From assembly GCF_007748195.1 (NCBI RefSeq), contig NZ_CP037920.1, positions 4,415,800 to 4,479,799 of the forward strand: a DNA stretch of 64,000 nucleotides, written 5' to 3'. Position numbers and translations under genes: made by a program. The notes under the pieces are model-generated. The model was not told the DNA's origin. It searched no databases and saw nothing but the letters and a program-made list of their open reading frames with translations. Source of the stretch: Gimesia aquarii (GTDB lineage Bacteria; Planctomycetota; Planctomycetia; Planctomycetales; Planctomycetaceae). Shown piece by piece: positions 17,011 through 25,580 of this stretch (the first letter of the stretch is position 1; every line of letters starts with the position of its first letter).

Positions 17011-17188
17011 TGGTTTGGTTGCTTCTGTGCGCCGTTTCGTTCTAATGTGACTGTTTGGTCCTAGACTGAAAAGTTTTCCTCTGGTACGCTGAGAACACGT
17101 AAACCAAATTATGAGAAAAAACAACCATCCCGAAAGTCATCCAATCATACGCTGAGGATGCTGCATGATGTAAACGGAATCAGGTACT

Positions 17189-17364
17189 ATGAAAATAATT
17201 CGCATCGTTGCAGATCGCGTTGAATTCCCACTAAAGAAGGATCTTACAAGTGGTCTGGAGGAAAGTCTATCTCAGTTTTGACAGCACAATCATTGGCGTC
17301 GAAACCGACACACGACTGGCCGTGCAACATCACGCTGCAAATCAATACAGCAACTTGAAGTAAT
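17189..17364 (+). pseudogene. Remnant of a mandelate racemase/muconate lactonizing enzyme family gene
   Basis: From an ATG at 17189 the frame reads MKIIRIVADRVEFPLK, then after a one-base frame change EGSYKWSGGKSI, then after another FDSTIIGVETDTRLAV. These are the first residues of the enolase-superfamily N-terminal domain (MKIxRI … PLKEGSYKWSGGKSISVFDS.I). Only about 55 codons survive and no barrel domain follows. The gap between 17010 and 17450 therefore holds a decayed gene, perhaps once regulated with the AraC gene beside it. Confidence 0.55.
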
Positions 17365-17449
17365 GACAACTTAGATTTGACTTGCAAGCATCCAGAAACC
17401 ACCAAACACTAAACAACAATCCCTACCCCAGCAATCACTGAAAATCAAC

Positions 17450-19498
17450 ATGAATTATTTCTTTACTTTTACCATTCTTTCCGTGGCAGTTGTAATCCAG
17501 GTTGTCGCTGGAATCGCCGAAGGTCAGACTCAAACTCCAAGGTGGCAGGAGGGAGCCAGTGAGCGACTCCGCGCCATTTATGATCGCGGCGAATTTCGCG
17601 CTCCGAAAGTCGAGGCCGAGTGGCTTCCCGATAGTTCCGGATACAAGCTGCGCGAAACAGATCCGGACACGAAAAAACGCGTTGTGGCTCTCTATGATGT
17701 TCGCTCCGGAGCACGCAGCATTGTCGACAATGCAAAGCCGGAAAAGTTACGATCCCCGGACGGCCGACGCATCCTGGAAACACACAATCGAAAAATCTTC
17801 GTGAGTGACGTCGATCGCAATCAACGAACACTGCTAACAGAGGACGTCGGCGATCGCGACATTTCTTTTCGCGATCTTCGCTGGAGTCCGAGTGGCAAAT
17901 ACGTTTCGTTTGTTGAGATTGACCGAACTGAAGTCAGGCAACGATCTGTTCTGGTGCCCGGTGATCCGACATATCCACGTGTCGCTCAAAATCGATTTGC
18001 TAGAGTGGGCGGCAAACTGAATTCACTTCGCGTTGGAATCGCTGACTCAGCCGGCGAAAAAGTCCGTTGGCTGCCAATCGAAGTTCCCGAGGAGGGTTTC
18101 TATCTAGGCCAAGTCGATTGGATTGGCAATTCCGACGAATTGTTGATTGAAAAGATGAGTCGTTTCCGTGATAAACGTGAATTCTGGATCGCTTCAGTCG
18201 ATGGAGAACTCACTCGGATCTACGGCGAAGTCAACGATGCCTGGGCCATCGGCAGCCATAGGATTAATTCCGGGGCGAGATGGATTCGTGATGGCGAAGC
18301 GTTCATTTTTATCAGCGAGAAGGACGGCTGGCGACACGCGTGGCTGTGTTCGCGTGATGGAAAGCAGGAAACAAAACTCACACACGGTGAATTTGATCTG
18401 ATCAATCGGGCTCACGTCGATGAGGCTGGCGGTTGGTATTACTTCTACGCCTCACCCGACAATGCGACACAGAAGTATCTCTACCGAGTCCCACTGGACG
18501 GTACTGGAAATTTGGAACGAATTTCACCAAAGGATCAGCCGGGCACGCACGACTATGAAATTTCGCCTGATGCGAAATGGGCCATTCATACCTATTCCCG
18601 TTTGAATACGCCGCCCAGTGTCGAGGTGGTCGAATTACCCGAACACAAGGTCATTCGCGTCATCAATGAGAATAGCCAACTGCGGACAAAGATGAAGCAA
18701 ATGGTGCCACGACCGTCCGAATTTGTTCAGATCGATATCGGCGACGGTGTGGTCATGGACGCAGTGATCACGAAGCCAAGTGATTTTGACGAATCGAAAA
18801 AGTACCCCCTCTTCGTCTACGTTTATGGCGAACCTTATTTGCAGACGGTTCTCGATAAGTGGGGTGCTGCGCAGATTGATTTTCACCGCGTCGTCGCGGA
18901 CACCGGATACATTGTAGTCTCTATCGACAACCGCGGCACGGCAGCACCAAAAGGTGCCGCGTGGCGACGTTCTGTATTTGGTAGTCTGGGCCCGCTGTCC
19001 ACTGAAGATCAGGCTGCCGCTCTGAAGAAGCTTGCGGAAATGGAACCGTACATCGATTTGAATCGAGTCGGTATCTGGGGTTGGAGCGGGGGCGGCTCCA
19101 ACACGTTAAACGCCATGTTTCGCAAGCCGGATGTCTACCACGTGGGCATCGCAGTCGTACCCAAGCCACAACCGTGGCTCTACAACGCCTGGTTCCAGGA
19201 AATCTATATGCGGACTCGCGAAGTTAACCCGGAAGGCTACAAGCGATCCGCACCTATCAACTTCGCCGAAGGCCTGAAGGGCAAGCTGTTGATCGTCACC
19301 GGATCAGGCGAAACGAACACTCACATTCAAATCATCGAAGGGCTCGTTGATCGGCTAATCGAACTTGGCAAGCCATTCGACTATATGGTGTATCCCAACC
19401 GCGACCACGGTCTTCGTGAAGGACCAGGGTCTGTCGTGCATGTGCGAATGCTGATCCTCCGACATCTGATCGAAAATTTACCGCGTGGCCCGCGATAA
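17450..19498 (+). CDS. Exported S9-family (DPP IV-like) prolyl oligopeptidase
   Basis: 682 residues. A signal peptide (about 1-24, ending VAGIAEG) exports it. Residues about 60-420 form a DPP IV-like beta-propeller (repeated DVRSG, SPDGR, WSPSGKY, ISPDAKW motifs). The C-terminal alpha/beta hydrolase has GWSGGG with the nucleophile Ser (usually GWSYGG) and the catalytic His in NRDHGL. The acidic residue region reads GSGETNTHIQ, where dipeptidyl peptidases have DDN: Glu replaces the catalytic Asp while the Asn is kept. It probably cleaves short peptides in the periplasm, though activity is uncertain. Its 3' end is 10 bases from the convergent VOC gene. Confidence 0.85.
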   Translation: MNYFFTFTILSVAVVIQVVAGIAEGQTQTPRWQEGASERLRAIYDRGEFRAPKVEAEWLPDSSGYKLRETDPDTKKRVVALYDVRSGARSIVDNAKPEKLRSPDGRRILETHNRKIFVSDVDRNQRTLLTEDVGDRDISFRDLRWSPSGKYVSFVEIDRTEVRQRSVLVPGDPTYPRVAQNRFARVGGKLNSLRVGIADSAGEKVRWLPIEVPEEGFYLGQVDWIGNSDELLIEKMSRFRDKREFWIASVDGELTRIYGEVNDAWAIGSHRINSGARWIRDGEAFIFISEKDGWRHAWLCSRDGKQETKLTHGEFDLINRAHVDEAGGWYYFYASPDNATQKYLYRVPLDGTGNLERISPKDQPGTHDYEISPDAKWAIHTYSRLNTPPSVEVVELPEHKVIRVINENSQLRTKMKQMVPRPSEFVQIDIGDGVVMDAVITKPSDFDESKKYPLFVYVYGEPYLQTVLDKWGAAQIDFHRVVADTGYIVVSIDNRGTAAPKGAAWRRSVFGSLGPLSTEDQAAALKKLAEMEPYIDLNRVGIWGWSGGGSNTLNAMFRKPDVYHVGIAVVPKPQPWLYNAWFQEIYMRTREVNPEGYKRSAPINFAEGLKGKLLIVTGSGETNTHIQIIEGLVDRLIELGKPFDYMVYPNRDHGLREGPGSVVHVRMLILRHLIENLPRGPR

Positions 19499-19508
19499 AG
19501 ATTATGAA

Positions 19509-20042
19509 CTACTTGGTTACTTCGGAGCAGATTTCGACCAAAAAGCCATTGATATCACGGACATAAGATACCGTTTGTCCCCACGGCTTTTCTGCCGGTG
19601 GGGCCACAGGCGTGGCTCCGTTCTTGACCGCTTTTTCGTAGGCAGTTGCTACGTCATCTGTGACAAAACCGATTTCAACGGCCTGCGCCGGTCCTTCCGA
19701 TTGAGGCTCAATAAAGTTGATCCCCGCAGACTTTGCCTGGGAATAAGACACAAATCCCAGCACTGTAGTGCCAGTGTTCAACTCACAGTATCCTTTGTCC
19801 CCCTCGACACTTAAGAACTTTCTTTCAAGTCCAAATGCCGTCTCGAAAAATTCCAGTGTTTTCTCGACATCCCTAACGTAGAACAGCATATATCCGAGTT
19901 TCATTGTACTCCTTCTTTCAGTTTCTTGGGTTGTGTTGTTCGATGTAGCATGGCTTTCGTAGTCGCGGCATCCGGCAGTTACGCACAGGAAAGCTGCTCC
20001 GATTACCGCTGTCAGGCATATGTTGCATCCACAGAATTTCAT
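19509..20042 (-). CDS. VOC (glyoxalase-like) family protein with possible lipoprotein leader
   Basis: 177 residues from the upstream start. Residues 1-25 look like a lipoprotein signal with lipobox VTAGC. Residues about 47-177 form a VOC domain (MKLGYMLFYVRDVEKTLEFF … YVRDINGFLVEICS), the fold of glyoxalase I, extradiol dioxygenases and resistance proteins, with paired beta-alpha-beta-beta-beta modules. An internal ATG at 19904 has a strong AAGGAG site and would give the bare cytoplasmic domain; the upstream ATG also has AGGGA. Substrate unknown. It reads towards the S9 peptidase and is divergent-side neighbour of an AraC regulator gene in the same direction. Confidence 0.8.
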   Translation of the reverse strand: MKFCGCNICLTAVIGAAFLCVTAGCRDYESHATSNNTTQETERRSTMKLGYMLFYVRDVEKTLEFFETAFGLERKFLSVEGDKGYCELNTGTTVLGFVSYSQAKSAGINFIEPQSEGPAQAVEIGFVTDDVATAYEKAVKNGATPVAPPAEKPWGQTVSYVRDINGFLVEICSEVTK

Positions 20043-20151
20043 CCGATTCCCTTATTTTGCAACCGGATTATCTCTGTAGATTCAGCATTCGCTCATTATC
20101 GCATCACCCAGCAAACGGGTATTGGAAAAATGGAACATGTCAGAAAAGAAT

Positions 20152-20901
20152 TCAGCGAGCAGCTAATTCAGTTGGTGTTAAGCCGGTTAAACTGCGGCAT
20201 TCGGTGACCATATGGGCCTGGTCATAGTAGCCAACGTTCAACGCAGCAAATGACCAATTTGCTTGCTTAGCAGTTTCGACATGAGCAAGCAATTGCTGCA
20301 AACGAACGATGCGTCCAAAGCATTTCGCTCCCACTCCCACATGCTGTCGAAATAGTCGATTAAGATGCTGTCGACTCGTGCCGACCTCGTTGGCAATCGC
20401 TCCGATACGTTTATGCCCTTGCTCAATCATCGAAACAGCAATTTGAACTCGTTTATCTACAGGTAAAGTTTCTGCTAAACGGTCGAGCAAGGCGGATTCA
20501 AGTTGATGAATCCTACCCGAGAGCGTAGTCTCATTGCGGAGCCGGTCGGCCAGCCTGGTCATCCGCCACTCTCGGGGGAGTTCGCATTGCAAATCGGTGA
20601 CCTCATCTGCAGCAAAATTGAGAAATGGAACAGCTCCTCCAGGTCGAAATCGTACTGCGACTAAACAAACAGAGTCTGTAATCTGGAACAGCAGTGGCCT
20701 GGTCATCGTCCCAACGACTTTTCCTTCACAACTGCTACTCGGCGATAAGTCGAAGATAAAGTCGATACAACCATCGGGCAGAATGCGACGCGTAACAGGT
20801 GCGATATGAGCGGGAGCTAGTGAACTCCAAAAGCAATCGACGTAAGGACGTAAAGCTTTTGCGGGCAATTGTTCTTTATATCTTTCTTGTATGTAGTCCA
20901 T
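20152..20901 (-). CDS. AraC-family transcriptional regulator
   Basis: 249 residues. The N-terminal 135 residues (YKEQLPAKALRPYVDCFWSS … RFRPGGAVPFL) match the beta-rich sensor domain common upstream of AraC helices. The C-terminal part carries two helix-turn-helix motifs (RIGAIANEVGTSRQHLNRLF and FAALNVGYYDQAHMVTECRS followed by LTGLTPTEL). It probably regulates the VOC gene just downstream in the same direction, 109 bases away; VOC-type genes are often beside AraC genes of this type. Confidence 0.85.
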   Translation of the reverse strand: MDYIQERYKEQLPAKALRPYVDCFWSSLAPAHIAPVTRRILPDGCIDFIFDLSPSSSCEGKVVGTMTRPLLFQITDSVCLVAVRFRPGGAVPFLNFAADEVTDLQCELPREWRMTRLADRLRNETTLSGRIHQLESALLDRLAETLPVDKRVQIAVSMIEQGHKRIGAIANEVGTSRQHLNRLFRQHVGVGAKCFGRIVRLQQLLAHVETAKQANWSFAALNVGYYDQAHMVTECRSLTGLTPTELAAR

Positions 20902-21417
20902 AACGAATTGATTATAACAAAAAACGTGTCACATCAAACGACCTGAATGTTTTTTCGGTCGCAAGCATTGTGCAGCGGTCAAAGACTACGAAAAACGAAA
21001 CCTAAGAAACTGCACAGGATTCATCGCCCGAAGGCAGTCTGCCACCTCCGGCTGTCGAATGTTCGCAGAAGATACGGAAGGCAGCTGCGTAGCTATTCGT
21101 GTACTCCAACCCCTTTTAGTGCATTATGTTCGTCATGTGTTGCTGCTGTAGAGGCATTAAGATCCCAATGTAGTCTGGCACAGATGTACTAATTCAGGCC
21201 TTGTTTAGACCAATCGTAGCAGCGCGAATCGAAACCAGTACCAATTAAAGAATAATGAGCCAGACACTCGAAGTCTTCCGACAGCTCAGGAGCATACATG
21301 ACGATCAGTCAACACAATGTCGCCAAGTTTGAGCTTCCGTCTCGTGCCGGGTTAAAGCCCGAAGCAAAAAGTGGACGATTTGCGGCACAGAACGGAAGGT
21401 ACTGCCCATCGTTTGCG
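20902..21417. other. Intergenic stretch with a possible transposase remnant
   Basis: No intact gene. At about 20957-21140 one plus-strand frame reads RKHCAAVKDYEKRN, then CTGFIA, faintly like the C-terminus of IS5-type transposases (VKDYE … TGFI), but the rest does not fit. No inverted repeats or target duplications were found. ORFs crossing into the next gene are shadows of it. Confidence 0.25.
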
Positions 21418-22338
21418 TCAGGATTGTGTCTTGAGGCCAAAGACGCGATCCATGTTGGCGGAGATTTCTTTCAGACGCTCAAGATCGCCGCCGGCTACTT
21501 CCGCTGCCGCCCAGCCGGAGTATTTGATCTCTGCAAGCGCCTTTCGAACATCGGCCCAGTCCAGATCGCCTGCGCCGATCTTTGTAAACTTGCTCATTTC
21601 GCGAGAGAAGCCTTTCAGGTCAAGCTTGACGATCCGTTTATTGAGCTGGCGAATCCAGTCACCCATGCTGCCATACTTCCAGTGATTCCCAATGTCGAAC
21701 TGCATGCCAACCCAGGGAGAATCGAATTCGTCAATGTACTTCACAAACTTGTCCGCAGTCTGAGTGTGGTCACCGTCGTGGTCATAGCAGAACTGGTTCC
21801 AGACATTTTCGACCAGGATATGAATGCCGAGTTCTGCTGCCAGCGGCACTGCCTTTGAGATATTCTCGACTGATCGCTTCCAGATTTCTTCTTCGGGACC
21901 ATCGCTTCCTCGGCCCACGACAAGCAGAACTGAGTTCCCACCGACGGCATGAGTCTGGCGAAGGGCTTCCTGCAAACTGGCCAGTGCTTTTGCACGCACT
22001 GCAGGATCTGGATCTGTGTGGCGAACATTCCAGTGCCCGGCATTGACCGACCCGTCTACTGGAAGTCCCGTCGCTTTGATGGCGGCTCGCACTTCTGCGA
22101 CGTCGATTCCCGGACAATTTAATTCGATCCCGTCGAACCCGGCTTCCTTTGCAATCGCAAATTTTTCTTCGAGTGTTTTACCAGATCGAACCATCCCAAT
22201 CTTGAGAGTCTTATACAGGCGACCATTGAGATAGCCATCTTTATGCTCCGCCCCTCGTACAAGCGATGGGCCGGAAACAGCAGCTGTTGCCGCTATCAGT
22301 ACAAACTGGCGACGAGAAAGTAAATTTGATGTAATCAT
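21418..22338 (-). CDS. Tat-exported sugar phosphate isomerase/epimerase-like TIM-barrel protein
   Basis: 306 residues. The N-terminus SRRQFVLIAATAAVSG is a twin-arginine signal, so the folded protein is exported. The rest is an AP endonuclease 2/xylose isomerase-type TIM barrel: EKFAIAKEAGFDGIELNCPG, NAGHWNVRH, LGIHILVENVWN, MQFDIGNHWKYG and VKLDLKG supply the metal-binding Glu, Asp and His residues. Such planctomycete proteins are thought to act on sugars, but the substrate is unknown. The start at 22338 has AAGGAG upstream; the longer ORF to 22455 adds sequence before the signal. Confidence 0.85.
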   Translation of the reverse strand: MITSNLLSRRQFVLIAATAAVSGPSLVRGAEHKDGYLNGRLYKTLKIGMVRSGKTLEEKFAIAKEAGFDGIELNCPGIDVAEVRAAIKATGLPVDGSVNAGHWNVRHTDPDPAVRAKALASLQEALRQTHAVGGNSVLLVVGRGSDGPEEEIWKRSVENISKAVPLAAELGIHILVENVWNQFCYDHDGDHTQTADKFVKYIDEFDSPWVGMQFDIGNHWKYGSMGDWIRQLNKRIVKLDLKGFSREMSKFTKIGAGDLDWADVRKALAEIKYSGWAAAEVAGGDLERLKEISANMDRVFGLKTQS

Positions 22339-22557
22339 GATGTACTCCTTGATGAGTTCTCGTGTTTCGTTCATTTTTAGTTTGATGGCGAGATTATTGG
22401 AATGCCCGCGCCCATTCCTCATGATATTGTAACAGGCTGAACAAGAACATGACACTGAGAATGGATAATGGTACGAAAAGAGTCGACGAACTCGATTCGG
22501 GATTCAGTATCGCGAAGCATGACGATTCAGGTCCAGTCATCTCCAAATCCATTTCAA

Positions 22558-22592
22558 AAGCACGGATGTCTTACAGGCATCTGTACTTTTTT
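22558..22592 (+). terminator. Terminator-like hairpin with T-run
   Basis: AAGCACGGATGTC and GGCATCTGTACTT form a 13-base stem with one mismatch around TTACA, followed by TTTTT on the plus strand. No plus-strand gene precedes it, so it would end only an antisense or unannotated transcript across 21.4-22.5 kb. Confidence 0.5.
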
Positions 22593-22718
22593 GTATTTAT
22601 GATGTCTAAATGAGTTATAATCATCGTCAAAAGCGATTTGCCCAGCATCTGAGATAATAGCGAAATGGTTTCAACAGTACATTGACATGAGATCTTGTAG
22701 AAAGAAGAAGTACAAACC

Positions 22719-23333
22719 ATGCAGAGCAGCATTCGAAAAGAAATTGAGCGTCTGACGACCAATTCAGCTACCCGCAGAGCCGATCTTCTACAATCCGCGC
22801 ATCGTAAGTTACATATGAAGAAGATCTTGTCAATTATCTCAGGCATCCTGGCCCTTGGTTCCGCCGGTGCCATTACCACAGCACTCGTAGCGACATTAGG
22901 GGATCGAGGTCTTGAAATTGTGGCCGCGATCATTGCCGCACTGTCAGGCACGATTACCCTCGTCATATCCGCTTACTTTAGTGAGGAAGACGTCGCCAGC
23001 ATGTTTACCGGTTCGTCAAAGTACTTAGCGCTCCGCGAGAATGTTTACCGTCTTGTGATTCACCCCACAATTACTGAAGAAGAACGATTTACCATTTTAA
23101 CCGAACTACAAAAAGAGTACGCGGAGCTTGACGAGTCATACTCTCGTTTCTTTTCAAATTATGGCAGTTTCACCGGCAGTGAAGCGATCAGCTTCGGTAC
23201 GGAGGATTATCAATACTCATCCATGAGACCTATGCCGCAACTGAATATCATTGATCCGAAATTACTTGAAGCAGAACAACGAGAACTTGAACGGGTACGG
23301 AACGAACTTGATCAGATGAAGGACGCCACCTGA
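22719..23333 (+). CDS. SLATT-like two-helix membrane protein
   Basis: 204 residues. After a basic amphipathic N-terminus come two membrane helices (about 36-56, ILSIISGILALGSAGAITTA, and 67-87, IVAAIIAALSGTITLVISAY), then SEEDVASMFTGSSKYLALRE and a helical cytoplasmic tail ending in a coiled coil. This two-TM plus conserved helix layout fits the SLATT superfamily, membrane effectors proposed to form pores in nucleotide-second-messenger and other defence systems. No nucleotide cyclase or sensor gene is adjacent, so it would be an orphan. The domain call is by pattern only. Confidence 0.5.
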   Translation: MQSSIRKEIERLTTNSATRRADLLQSAHRKLHMKKILSIISGILALGSAGAITTALVATLGDRGLEIVAAIIAALSGTITLVISAYFSEEDVASMFTGSSKYLALRENVYRLVIHPTITEEERFTILTELQKEYAELDESYSRFFSNYGSFTGSEAISFGTEDYQYSSMRPMPQLNIIDPKLLEAEQRELERVRNELDQMKDAT

Positions 23334-23825
23334 GAGAAAATGTGCTAAGTAAAAAAACTGATCGTGAGTACTTGCAGCATGATTTCATCACTCCAAAGGC
23401 AATTCCCATCGCTGCTGCATTAATCCCTTTCAGCCACTCAGATTACTCCCAATGCTGATGGAGACTTTACTGTACTCCCTTAAGAGAACCCTGTTCATTA
23501 CACCCATTTGCATAGACCGCTGGTTCTCTTCCTCATTTGTTTCAGCTTCTGTATTCTCATTAGCCTAAACCCCAACAAAACATAGTGTTTACCTCCAAAA
23601 TGAAGTAGGGGGGTTTTACCTCGTCTCTGCTACCAATTTCTTCGATTCGATCAGGATTGATCTCTATTTTCACCTCTGAACAAAGCACGTAAACAATTGT
23701 CGTTATTGACTATATACCAAAACTCATTTATATTAATATAGTTAATTAATAAACAGCGCTATATTTCACCAAAGTTATATTTAATTACGTATGCCATCAT
23801 TTTTATCTTTTTAAGGAGAATTGGA
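23334..23825. other. Intergenic region before the first DUF1559 module
   Basis: No gene. A nine-base stem (AAGAGAACC 23482-23490 / GGTTCTCTT 23522-23530) with a long loop may end the SLATT-like transcript. The last 120 bases are AT-rich and promoter-like, and AAGGAGA lies seven bases before the next ATG. Confidence 0.4.
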
Positions 23826-24788
23826 ATGGAACAGGAACGACCTTCAAAAAAACGAAGAGGATTTACCCTCATTGAATTACTTGTGGTGATTGCGATCATT
23901 GCCATTTTGATTGCCCTCTTACTTCCCGCGGTTCAGCAGGCACGTGAAGCAGCCAGACGAAGTACCTGTAAAAACCAATTAAAACAGCTGGGATTAGCAC
24001 TCCATAATTACCACGACACGCACAGTGTCTTCCCTCCAGGCCAAGTAGCAAGTGGGGATTGTGGTTCAAGTCCCAACCCACCACTCACTGCAATGAACAT
24101 GAATGGGTTAGTTTTACTTCTTCCTTACTTAGATCAGGCAGCACTTTACTCTAATCTGGATTTCAATCTCGCCTTTGATGATTATTCTTCAAGTGGTATC
24201 CCGCTTTCGGGAGGCAATGCAACCACAAATGCCAACCAGGTGAATCGAGTCATGACCATCTTTAGTTGTCCTACTGATCCAGGCCCTGGAGGTTCATCCA
24301 CAAGTACTACTTATAATTTACCTGGTGGAACTCCGGAACATAGAACAAATTATGATTTTATTTCTATCAGACTACATACAGAATGTAATAAATGGGCAAC
24401 ACGATCACTCACAACCAGATTCATGTTTGAAGATGGTAGTAAATGTCGTATTCGAGATATTAAGGATGGAGCAAGTAACACAGCCATGATGACTGAAACC
24501 AGAAAATCATGTTGTGGTAATGGAAATAATGCGAGTTGGGCCGGTCGTGGTTGGGTACAAATCGGACTCTCATTGGGACAATCACCACCAAACAATACCA
24601 TTCGTAGTGGAATTGATTTTAAACCACGTTTGGGTGACTGGGGTTGGACAGGCAGTTGGCACGTCGGTGGATTGCACGTATTAATGGCAGATGGCGCAGT
24701 GATTTTTCTCAGTGAAAATAGCGATGTCAGTATTCGAAGGAATCTTGATCGAATTGCTGATGGAAATGTTCTCGGCGAATTCCGCTAA
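23826..24788 (+). CDS. DUF1559 protein with type IV prepilin-like N-terminus (module 1)
   Basis: 320 residues. Residues 11-40 ([20 protein letters not shown]) carry the prepilin peptidase motif (cleavage after Gly, Glu at mature position 5) and the N-terminal helix. Next come [35 protein letters not shown] and FPPGQ, the DUF1559 core. The C-terminal signature reads [20 protein letters not shown]. The family is greatly expanded in planctomycetes and thought to be pseudopilin-like and exported; its role is unknown. A lipoprotein gene follows 164 bases on, with a terminator hairpin between them. Confidence 0.95.
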   Translation: MEQERPSKKRRGFTLIELLVVIAIIAILIALLLPAVQQAREAARRSTCKNQLKQLGLALHNYHDTHSVFPPGQVASGDCGSSPNPPLTAMNMNGLVLLLPYLDQAALYSNLDFNLAFDDYSSSGIPLSGGNATTNANQVNRVMTIFSCPTDPGPGGSSTSTTYNLPGGTPEHRTNYDFISIRLHTECNKWATRSLTTRFMFEDGSKCRIRDIKDGASNTAMMTETRKSCCGNGNNASWAGRGWVQIGLSLGQSPPNNTIRSGIDFKPRLGDWGWTGSWHVGGLHVLMADGAVIFLSENSDVSIRRNLDRIADGNVLGEFR

Positions 24789-24886
24789 CAGAGACTTCGT
24801 ATAGCCATTCAATCATTCTTGTGAATCTATTCGTCTCAGAACAATTCATCGTAAATTTTTTCAGATCAATCAACTGTTTCAGTTAC

Positions 24887-24922
24887 TGCCCGAAGAACCA
24901 ATTGTCTTCTTCGGGCATTTTT
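24887..24922 (+). terminator. Rho-independent terminator between DUF1559 and lipoprotein genes
   Basis: TGCCCGAAGA (24887-24896) and TCTTCGGGCA (24908-24917) form a perfect ten-base stem with an 11-base loop and a T5 run. It sits about 100 bases after the DUF1559 stop and 30 bases before the lipoprotein start; partial read-through would set the ratio of the two products. Confidence 0.8.
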
Positions 24923-24952
24923 AGTTTGAATCACTCTCAGGAGCCTCATTAT

Positions 24953-25480
24953 ATGAATTTTCCATTATCACTGTTAAAAATGCGAATACAAACCTTCTAT
25001 CAGTTTCTTCTCATTGCCTTGATCGGCGTAGGTATTTCAGGTTGTAGTGGAGGTTCAGAGACTCCGAAGGTCTTTTCTGAACTCGTCACCGCTAAGGGAA
25101 AAATCACATTAGATGATGCGCCATTGTCTGCCGCTACCATCACATTTATCCCTCAAGAGGGAGAAGCAGACATTCGGATGGCATCTGCCATCACAGACAA
25201 CTCAGGTATTTTTGAATTAATTACGCCCATTGCCAATGTGAGTCCTGAGGAAACAAAGGGAATCGCTCCGGGTAACTACAAAGTCATCATCAGCAAAGTA
25301 TTGATGCCAGACGGATCTGTTGTACCTCCTGAAACCACAGAAGCAGATGCCATGGCAGAAGGAGCCAAAGAATCATTGCCTGCCAAATATAGTAATTTTG
25401 AAAACACGAAGTTAACTGTAGAAGTGGAACAAAGTACCGATCCGAATCTGACTTATGATTTCGAATTAAAATCAAAGTAA
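24953..25480 (+). CDS. Small lipoprotein with carboxypeptidase-regulatory-like beta domain (module 1)
   Basis: 175 residues. The signal ends in a lipobox (GISGC). The mature part is a beta-sandwich beginning VTAKGKITLDDAPLSAATIT and F.P, with a SGIFEL strand, PGNYKVIISK and a C-terminal FELKSK, the planctomycete lipoprotein family paired with DUF1559 proteins. Start chosen for AGGAG upstream; the longer ORF to 24821 includes the terminator. Function unknown; probably at the inner or outer membrane surface with its partner. Confidence 0.85.
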   Translation: MNFPLSLLKMRIQTFYQFLLIALIGVGISGCSGGSETPKVFSELVTAKGKITLDDAPLSAATITFIPQEGEADIRMASAITDNSGIFELITPIANVSPEETKGIAPGNYKVIISKVLMPDGSVVPPETTEADAMAEGAKESLPAKYSNFENTKLTVEVEQSTDPNLTYDFELKSK

Positions 25481-25512
25481 CGCAAAAATATCTCACAAAA
25501 TCACAGAACTCC

Positions 25513-25545
25513 AAGCCTCTGATGTTCCAGAGACATCAGGGGCTT
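25513..25545. terminator. Hairpin between convergent genes
   Basis: AAGCCTCTGATGT and ACATCAGGGGCTT form a 13-base stem (one wobble) with a seven-base loop, between the convergent lipoprotein and PEP-enzyme genes. There is no T-run, but position suggests a bidirectional terminator. Confidence 0.55.
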
Positions 25546-25580
25546 GTGAATTCGTAGAGTGAATCACGATTATGGTGAGT

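Noticed and set aside
21298-21858. 186-codon plus-strand ORF
   Set aside because: Mostly opposite the Tat-exported TIM-barrel gene; its composition reflects that gene's codons.
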